Assembly (NCBI GenBank): GCA_020726085.1
Contig: DYTG01000008.1
Span: 1-25,103 of the forward strand
Origin: Sulfurovum sp.
GTDB lineage: Bacteria > Campylobacterota > Campylobacteria > Campylobacterales > Sulfurovaceae
Length of the DNA: 25,103 nt
Reading direction: 5' to 3'
Part shown: positions 16,133-25,100 of the stretch, piece by piece
How the letters are laid out: each line of letters starts with the position of its first letter
How positions within the stretch are numbered: position 1 is the stretch's first letter
Notes under the pieces: generated by a model
Told to the model about the DNA's origin: nothing
Database searches by the model: none
The model's input: the letters and a program-made list of their open reading frames with translations, nothing else
Program-made: the position numbers and the translations under genes

Positions 16133-16138
16133 TAGACG

Positions 16139-19100
16139 ATGAAATTACGCTTTTTGATGATGGTGTTGTTTTTCAATATGATTTTGGCTAACACTCTCTA
16201 CGCATCAGGCGAGACCGATATGCAACCTGCTATTTTCAAAGATAGCAAAGAACAAGTCCCTGCGGGTACGAGTTTTGACTATTATGTCAAGCTACAAAAC
16301 AACACGGGTATTCCAACGGATGCCAATGTGGAACTCAACATTAGTATCCCTGGTGGCTTTACCTACGAGAGGGTCAATAGTGGACACAGTTGTACCTATG
16401 GTGGTGCAACACCCAGTGTGGGCGGAGCAAATGATCAATTAAAATGTACTTTTGCACCTCCTTTTTCTGGCAATAGTTACCAAGAGCTTAATATCACTGT
16501 CAAAGCAGGACCTGTGACGGGTGTCTTTAAGAGCTACGCTACGGTGAGTTACGAAAAAGATACCAACCTCGCCAACGATCAAGAAAATACCAAAACCACC
16601 GTTATTCCCAGTGCTGATATGGAGATTGTCACGGTGCTTGTCGATCCCACGCCTGAGGTGATTAGTGGAGGGATTGCGACCTACACCACCAAAGTAACCA
16701 ATAATGGACCCTATGGCACCAACACGGTAACGGTGAAGTATGTTTTGCCTAGTGGGTTTGTTTTTGAGCATGATGATGCCGCAACGCCTGATAATAACGA
16801 TAGCTTGTGGGCGTGTAGTCAAGTGGGTACTGATATTGTCTGCAGCTACAACAATGGAAGTGAGTTTCCTGTAGATTGCAACTCTACTTTTAATTTTCGT
16901 CTTAAGGCTACTGATAACTTTGGAAATGTTACGCTTGTAGGCGAAGTCGATTCGGTTGATAATATTTTTGATATCAATACCAGCAACAACTTCAACGATG
17001 TCAACGTCACGATACTAGAGGGTACAAACCTCAAGATGGAAAAGAGTGTAGATAAGGCAGTATTTATCGAAGGAGAGGTGGCTACCTTTACGCTTAAAGT
17101 AAGCAATACAGGCTATGTCGATGCCCCAAATGTGGTGGTACGAGATACTATCCCTGCAGGACACACTTTTGATGAAAACAATATCTCTACTGTACCTGCG
17201 GATTGGAACTGTACCGTAGCAGGACAATATGTAGAGTGTAAGCGAGACGGTAATCTAAGCAAAGGGACTAACGAAACGATTACCATCAAAACCACCACGC
17301 CCACAACAGGAAGCGATACAAACTATAAAAACTCGGCGGATGTAAACTCTACCACTCTAGCCGATGGTGATTTGAGCGACAATAATGCCTCATCAATAAG
17401 CTATAAGGTACGAGTCGATCAACTCGATATCGGGGTCGATAAGGTCAAAGTAACCAAAAACAACCCAATATCAGGCAACCCTGTAACAGTGGGGGATAAT
17501 ATTATCTCTACTATTAGTGTCAAAAACTACGGTCCTCGTGATGCTACAGCCAATCAAATCCGTGTCAATGACAAACTCGATGTCAATGAGAGCTATGTAG
17601 GATTTAGCGGAACGAATTGGAATTGTACTCATAGTAGTGGAATAGTAAGTTGTGTTTACGACGAAGCTTTAGCCAACGATGCAACGGCATCTGATCTTAA
17701 AATCGAAACAAAAGCTGAGCAGGCAGGTGTTTTGGATAATGAGGTAGAGGTCAATACCACTTCATTGGGAACTCCAGGGGATCATAATAGTGACAACGAC
17801 AATAAAGTAGCCGAAATCAATGCTACAGCTACCAATAACGATGCCGATATTGTCGTCACCAAAACCAGCAACAAAGCCACAGTACCCACAAGTGACACCA
17901 ATGTAACCTATCAACTTCTTGTCCAAAACAAAGGACCAGGAAGTGCAACCAATATACTTGTAAGCGACAACATACCCCAATACTACGCAGGGCATGGTTC
18001 TTTGGGAGCAACAAGCCTATCGGTAGAGCATAATAGTAGCGATTGGGGTGGATGTACTATCAATGGCGGTGAAGTGCGATGTACGATTGATACGCTTGAA
18101 GCCAACAAGAGTGTAGAGGTCAATATCACCGTAAGCGGTGCAATGCTTCACGGCACCAAAACCAACACCGCTAGTGCCTTTTCAAACAATGTAGGGGACT
18201 CCAACCGAAGCAACAACCAAGACGATACCAGCCTCACAGTAGATCCTAAAGCCGATGTGCAGGTAGTTCGTAATGAGGTGGTTTTTTCAGAGATACGAGA
18301 TGGTAAAATCAAAGCAGGAACGGATGCACTCTACTATATCCAAATCCAAAACAACGGTCCAGCCCCTGCGGAGGATGTCAATCTCACCAATCTCTTTGAT
18401 ACAAATATCTATCGACTGCTTGAAGTCGATAATGGTGCTTATACTTGTAACTTAGCGGACGAGAATAAAACACTTGAGTGTGCTATTGGTACGCTAGAGC
18501 CCAAAGGGACTGCCAATATTACTCTAAGACTTCGCCCCATTCACTACAATACGCCACCCAAAACACCATGGGAGCTTAATAATAGTGTGAGCGTAGAGAC
18601 AAGCACCTTTGATATGAACCATACCAACGATGAGCTTAATGAGACCCTGCCTATTACCTACGGTGAGGTGGATATTTCTATCGAAAAGGATGAGTCGGAG
18701 ATTTTCATTGAGCCTGTCAAGTACAACCCCGATAATAATGCCAGTAATATTATCGTCTATAAGATTACTATCAACAACTTTGGACCCTCAGAGGCAACCA
18801 ATGTAAAATACATCGATAGAGTCGTAAATGTCTCTCCTGATGATCACAACATGACCTTTTTAGGAGATACGGATAATAAGTACGGAAGTGATTATGATAC
18901 AACTCGTCACTGCACACTCCCTAGCCCTGCAACGTTTAAACCTAACGATAATCCACCCGAAATAAACTGTAGCGTACCAGGAATTTTGCAAAGCAAGGGT
19001 AAATATGAACGCTATTTGGTCTTTCATGTCGATGAAGCTCCTCATCAAATCAAAGGGGATGTCTATCACGATGAGGTCAATGTCACTTGTGATCAAAATG

Positions 19101-22100
19101 AGACAGAGGCTGAAAACAACGAAGAGGATGAGAAGACAACAGTACGAACGGCGATTGATTTGAATATCACCAAAACTTCGACCAAAAGCCCCGTAGAGGT
19201 AGGGGAGGATTTTAACTTCACATTCTATGTCGAAAACGACGGACCTGGATACGCTCCCAATACACAAGTCAAAGATATGTTGCCTACTGGAATGAAAATC
19301 GTAGGTACACCTGTGATTGAGGGGAACTCTTCTAACGAGCTAGGTGATAATGGAAGCTGTTTGGTTAAAGATAGCAACACTACATTGGAGTGTAACCTCA
19401 ATGATAAAGATGGGGTGATGCGTAGCAATGAGTGGCGTCGCATTACCGTACCTGTACGTTTCACAACTTACACGGGTGGCGTTGATAAAAATACAACCGT
19501 CCTCAATCGCACGTGGGTACGCTCCAACGATGATGGCACGGATAAGTGGAAACAACTCGAAAACAATACGAGCAACAATGATGGCAACGAAAGCGTAATA
19601 GTCCATAAACCTATTCATATCGGTGATAAAGTATGGCACGATAGAGATGCTGATGGGATTCAAGATGGCGGAGCAGAGAGCGGCATACAAGGAGTAGTTG
19701 TTAAGCTCTATAAATCTAATGGAGATTTGGTAGCTACTACAGAGACGAATAGCAGCGGTGAGTATGGCTTTGATGTGAACTCCTCGGGTGATTATTATGT
19801 AGAGTTCAATGCTTCTGATGTCACCAATAACTCTCCCGATGGAGACAAAAGCTATGACGCTGTTTCACCTAGAGATAAAAACACAACTACCGATAGTCTT
19901 GATAGCGATATATTTGATAGCAACAAATCTACTCCGATTTTCTTTGTAAACTACGGAGACAATAACCTAACCCTCGATGCAGGGTTTTATGACCTTGCCG
20001 AGCTAGGAGATAGAATTTGGATTGATATTAATGGAGACGGTAAGCAAGATAGCGGTGAGGGTAATTACACAGAAAGCGTAACCATCAAACTCTACAAAGA
20101 GGGCAATGCTACCGTACAAGAGACGAATATTACTACCGATGGAAGTTATCTTTTCAAGGATTTAATCCCAGGAGATTACTATGTGGAGTTTAATCTCCCT
20201 GATGCTACTTATGAATTTACACTCTATCAATTTAGCAAAGCTGGAATAGACCACACCAATAACAGCGATGCCAATCGTACGACAGGCAAAACGCCCAGTG
20301 TGAATTTGGAATCGGGCGAAAAAGATACTACTCTTGATGCAGGTGTCTATAAGGCAGGGGTAGATTTGGGTGATAGCGTTTGGCTTGATTATGATGGCAA
20401 CGGTATTCAAGACCATAGTGCCAACGAACAAGGAGTAGCGGGAGTCATTGTCAAAGCTCTTAATACCTACACCAATGAAGAACTTACAACGACGACCGAT
20501 GAGAATGGCACGTATCTATTTGACAACATAATCCCTGGACCCTATGTGGTGACATTTGATATCAATAGCACCTACCGCATCACTCAACAAAATATAGGAA
20601 GTGACGATACCAACGACAGTGACGCCAATCCCACGACTAAAAAAACAGATACTATTATTTTGGTTTCAGGTGAAAACAACATGACCGTCGATGCAGGTAT
20701 CTATATCCCCATCAAGATTGGTGACCAGTTGTGGTACGATGAGAATGCGAATGGTAAAAAAGATGATGCGAACAATACGTTTGTGGACGATGATGCAAAT
20801 GGAAACGATTTGGCAGGTGTAATGGTGACACTCTACAAAAATGGTTCTTATTACAAGAGTACCGCCACGGATGCCAACGGAAACTATCTCTTTGATAATC
20901 TACCACCAGGTTTTAAGTACAGTGTCAAGTTCGCACAGCCCGTTAGTCACCTCTATGGTAATACCTACAAGTATCGTTTCACAGCAGAAAACAACGATAG
21001 CGACACCAATGACTCCGATGCTATTACGACGACAGGTGCCGGTTCCTACGGATATACAACGCAAACGCCCATCATGTACTCAGGCGAAAGCAATCTTACG
21101 ATTGATGCGGGGGTCTATATGCCCGTGGAGATTAGCGATTGGGTGTGGGAGGATATCAACTTCGATGGTATTCAAAACGATGGCAATGGGGCGGGTCAAG
21201 ATGGATTTGTGGTCAAACTCATCATCGATGGGGTAGTGCGTAATGATATTAGTGTCACAACCTTCACTACCGATTTTGATAGCGTATCAGGCAAGTACTA
21301 TTTTGGCAGAGACTTAGACCTTAAGCCCAACCATACCTATGGGGTGATGATAGAGCCAAAGGCTGGGTGGTACGTCACCAAACAAAACCAAGGGAGCAAT
21401 CACTATCTCGATAGCGATGCCAATATCACAACAGGCAAAACCAACTCTATCATAATGTATTCCAATGACCTTAATTGGACTTTTGATATGGGTGTTTACC
21501 GTAAAGCCTCTTTGGGCAGCCGTGTATGGCTTGACGATAATGGTAACGGGATGCAAGAAAGCGGTGAGGATAATGTCAGCGATATTAATGTAACGCTCTA
21601 TGATGAGAATAATGTCTCTCAAGGGTGGATGCTAACCGATAGTAATGGTAGCTATAGCTTCAAAGACCTTAACCCAGGATACTACTATGTAGAGTTTAAT
21701 ATCTCATCCAATCCGCTCTACGCAGGGTATCGCTTCACCGAGGCAAATGCGATGGGTAGTACGCAAGAGAACAACAGTGATGCCAATGTAACCACAGGCA
21801 AAACCCAGCGTATCTTCTTGCAATCGGGAGAAAACAACACAACTCTTGATGCAGGTATCTACAAACCCGTCTCTATTGGAGACTATACTTGGATAGATGA
21901 AAATGGCGACGGAGTACAAGATGTTGGAGAAGCCAATCTAAGCGATGTCAATGTAACCCTATGGTCAAAAACTACAGGTTTGCAAGTAAGCAAAGATTTA
22001 AACGGTACTACTTTTGGTACATTGGGTACTATAGAGACAAACGCTACGGGCGGTTATCTCTTCAAAAACCTCAAACCCGATACCTATTATGTGAAGTTCA

Positions 22101-25100
22101 CAGCTCCCAAAGATATTAGTGGTCGCCAATATGTCATTACAGTAGAAAATAACACGACCAAAACAGATGGTAATGACAGTGACACTAACACCGCAGGACA
22201 AATATCAGGACAAACAGGCGATTATGTATTAAGTTCGGGTGAAGACAACGAAAGCGTCGATGCAGGTTTCTATATTCCCGTCAAAGTAGGGGATAGAGTT
22301 TGGGTAGACAAAAACTATAACGGTGTCCAAGATGCCAATGAGAGTAATCTTTCGGGAGTTACCGTTAAGCTCTACAATGAGACACATACGGAAATAATGC
22401 AAAATGTATATGGCATACCATTTGGTGCAGTGACAACCGATACAAACGGTACTTATCTCTTTGAAAACCTCCCTGTAAATCATAGTTATTATGTGAAGTT
22501 TGATATTACCGCATACAATACCGCCAATAGCACCCACTATAAAATCACCCAAAGAAATCAAGGCGGTGACGATACCAACGATAGCGATGCCAATAATACT
22601 ACATTCCTATCCGACCCAACGCCTATTATGCGTTCAGGTGAACAAAACCTTACATTAGATGCAGGGGTGTATGAGCCAGTGATTATCGGTAACTTTGTAT
22701 GGGAAGATAAGAATGCTAACGGTATCCAAGATAGTGGTGAGAGTGGAGTAGGGGGAGTTAAGGTATTTTTGATTATTAATGGTGTGCTTCAAGATACCAA
22801 TACAACGACTGAAAATAACGGTAGCTATATCTTTGATGCAACGTATGACCTTAAACCAGACCACAACTACAGTGTCAAATTCTCAAATTTGCCAACAGGT
22901 TTCGTATTTACTGGGCAAAATGTATCTGGTAGCAGTGATGCCAACGATTCGGATGCCAATGCTTCAGGAGAGAGCGTAACGGCTTCGCCAAAAATGTACT
23001 CTGGCGATGAAAACCTAAGTTTTGATGCGGGGGTATTTATCCCTGCCAAAATAGGTAATGTGGTATGGTATGACAACAACGGTAACGGAATGCAAGATGT
23101 TGGCGAAAGCGGTGTCTCCGATGTAAATGTCACCCTCTACGATGCCAATGGCACACGCATTACGCACGATGTTTATGGCAATGCAATAGGCACAAATGGA
23201 GTAGTAGAGACCAACGCAACAGGCGGATACCTATTTAAAAATCTCCGCCCTGGTAAGTACTTCGTAGAGTTTAACACTTCTACTATCCCGAGTGGCTTCC
23301 GTTTCACCGAACAAAACACCACAGGCAGCAGCGAAGCAAACAACAGCGATGCCAATGTCACCACGGGACGAACCGTTGTAACTACCCTTGATTCAAATGA
23401 GAGTGATATGGATTGGGATGGGGGTATCTTTAAACCCGTCTCTATTGGAGACTATACTTGGATAGATGAAAATGGCGACGGAGTACAAGATGTTGGAGAA
23501 GCCAATCTAAGCGATGTCAATGTAACCCTATGGTCAAAAACTACAGGTTTGCAAGTAAGCAAAGATTTAAACGGTACTACTTTTGGTACATTGGGTACTA
23601 TAGAGACAAACGCTACGGGCGGTTATCTCTTCAAAAACCTCAAACCCGATACCTATTATGTGAAGTTCGTAGCTCCAAGTGGCTATGTATTGACGCTCAA
23701 TCATGTAGTGGGTGTCGATGATGCCAAAGATAGCGATACCAATGTCACAGCTACTACGATAGGACGAAGTGGGGATTATACGATTGCTTCAGGTGAACAT
23801 GAGCCTAGCGTCGATGCAGGATTCTATATCCCTGCCTCGTTGGGTAACTTTATCTGGATAGATGAAAACGGCGATGGATTGCAACAACTAACCGAAGCTA
23901 AAGTGCAAGATGCTAATGTAACGCTCCACTATGAGGGTAATGATACACAAGTAACGCATGATATTTTTGGTACTCCTTTTGGTAGCGGTGGAACATTTAC
24001 TACAGGAGTGGATGGAAATTATACCTTTGCCAATCTACGCCCCGATAGCTATTATATTAAAGTCGTCGCTCCCAGCAGTAGCTATAAATTCACAATACAA
24101 AACGCTCAACTTGATGGCAATAACACCAATGATAGTGATATTAATCAAGCAAACGGAGAGAGCGATGCGATTAGCTTAGAGAGTGATGAGGATAATACAA
24201 GCCTTGATGCAGGGCTTTATTTGCCGCTCAAAATAGGCGATAGAGTTTGGATTGACCTCAATGCTAACGGTATTCAAGAGAGCGGAGAGGGCAACTATAC
24301 AGGTAACGATATTAACGCTACGCTCTATTATGAAGCCAACAACACTATCGCTCAAAAAGTAGCCGTAACAAATGGCAAGTATGAATTTATCAATGTCTTG
24401 CCCGAGCGTTATTACATTAAGTTTGAGATACCCACGGGTTACTTTGTTTCACCCAAAAATGTAGGCAGTGATACCAACGATAGCGACACCAACGCTTCGG
24501 GCTATATTGCTCCTTTTGATGTCACTTCTGGCGATGATAATCTCACGCTTGATATGGGGATTTACCAAAAAGCCAAACTAGGTGATAGAGTTTGGTATGA
24601 CGATAACGGCAATGGAGTGCAAGATAGCGGAGAGAGTGGTGTGAATGATGTAAATGTCACACTCTATAGTGGATTAGGCATTAATCAACATAGCGTTAAA
24701 ACTGATGCTAGTGGTAACTATCTCTTCGATGAGCTAGACCCTGGAAGTTACTATGTAGAATTCAACAAAACGACACTACCACCCAAGTTTGTCTTCACCG
24801 AAGCCAATGTAACAGGAAGTAGTGAGAACAACAACAGCGATGCCAATCGAACGACGGGCTTAACACAAGTGCTTGTTCTTACTTCAGGCGAAGATAATCG
24901 CACACTTGATGCAGGTATCTTTAAACCCGTAAGTATCGGTGACTATACATGGGTTGATGTGGATGGAAATGGTGACCAGAATGCAAGTGAGCCATTTTTG
25001 GCAGGAGTTAAGGTTTCTCTCTTTGAGAGCGATGGAACGCCCGTTACAAAAGATTTAAACGGTACTACTTTTGGTACATTGGGTACTATAGAGACAAACG

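Larger units (their letters stand above)
15869..16138 (+). other. 270-bp leader region of the giant surface-protein gene
   Basis: Non-coding. It holds the possible terminator (15894-15922), a T-rich stretch with an ATCCTTT motif complementary to the ribosome site (15974-15980), the c-di-GMP riboswitch-like aptamer (16033-16104) and the ribosome site AAAGGA (16127-16132). A TATAAT at 15864-15869 overlaps the exosortase stop and may be a promoter, but the hairpin lies downstream of it. No second clear -10 is visible, so the transcription start is unknown. Confidence 0.6.

Noticed and set aside
16439..24179. Many 60-135 codon frames on both strands inside the giant gene
   Set aside because: They are shadows of the single open frame starting at 16139; none has a ribosome site or family signature.
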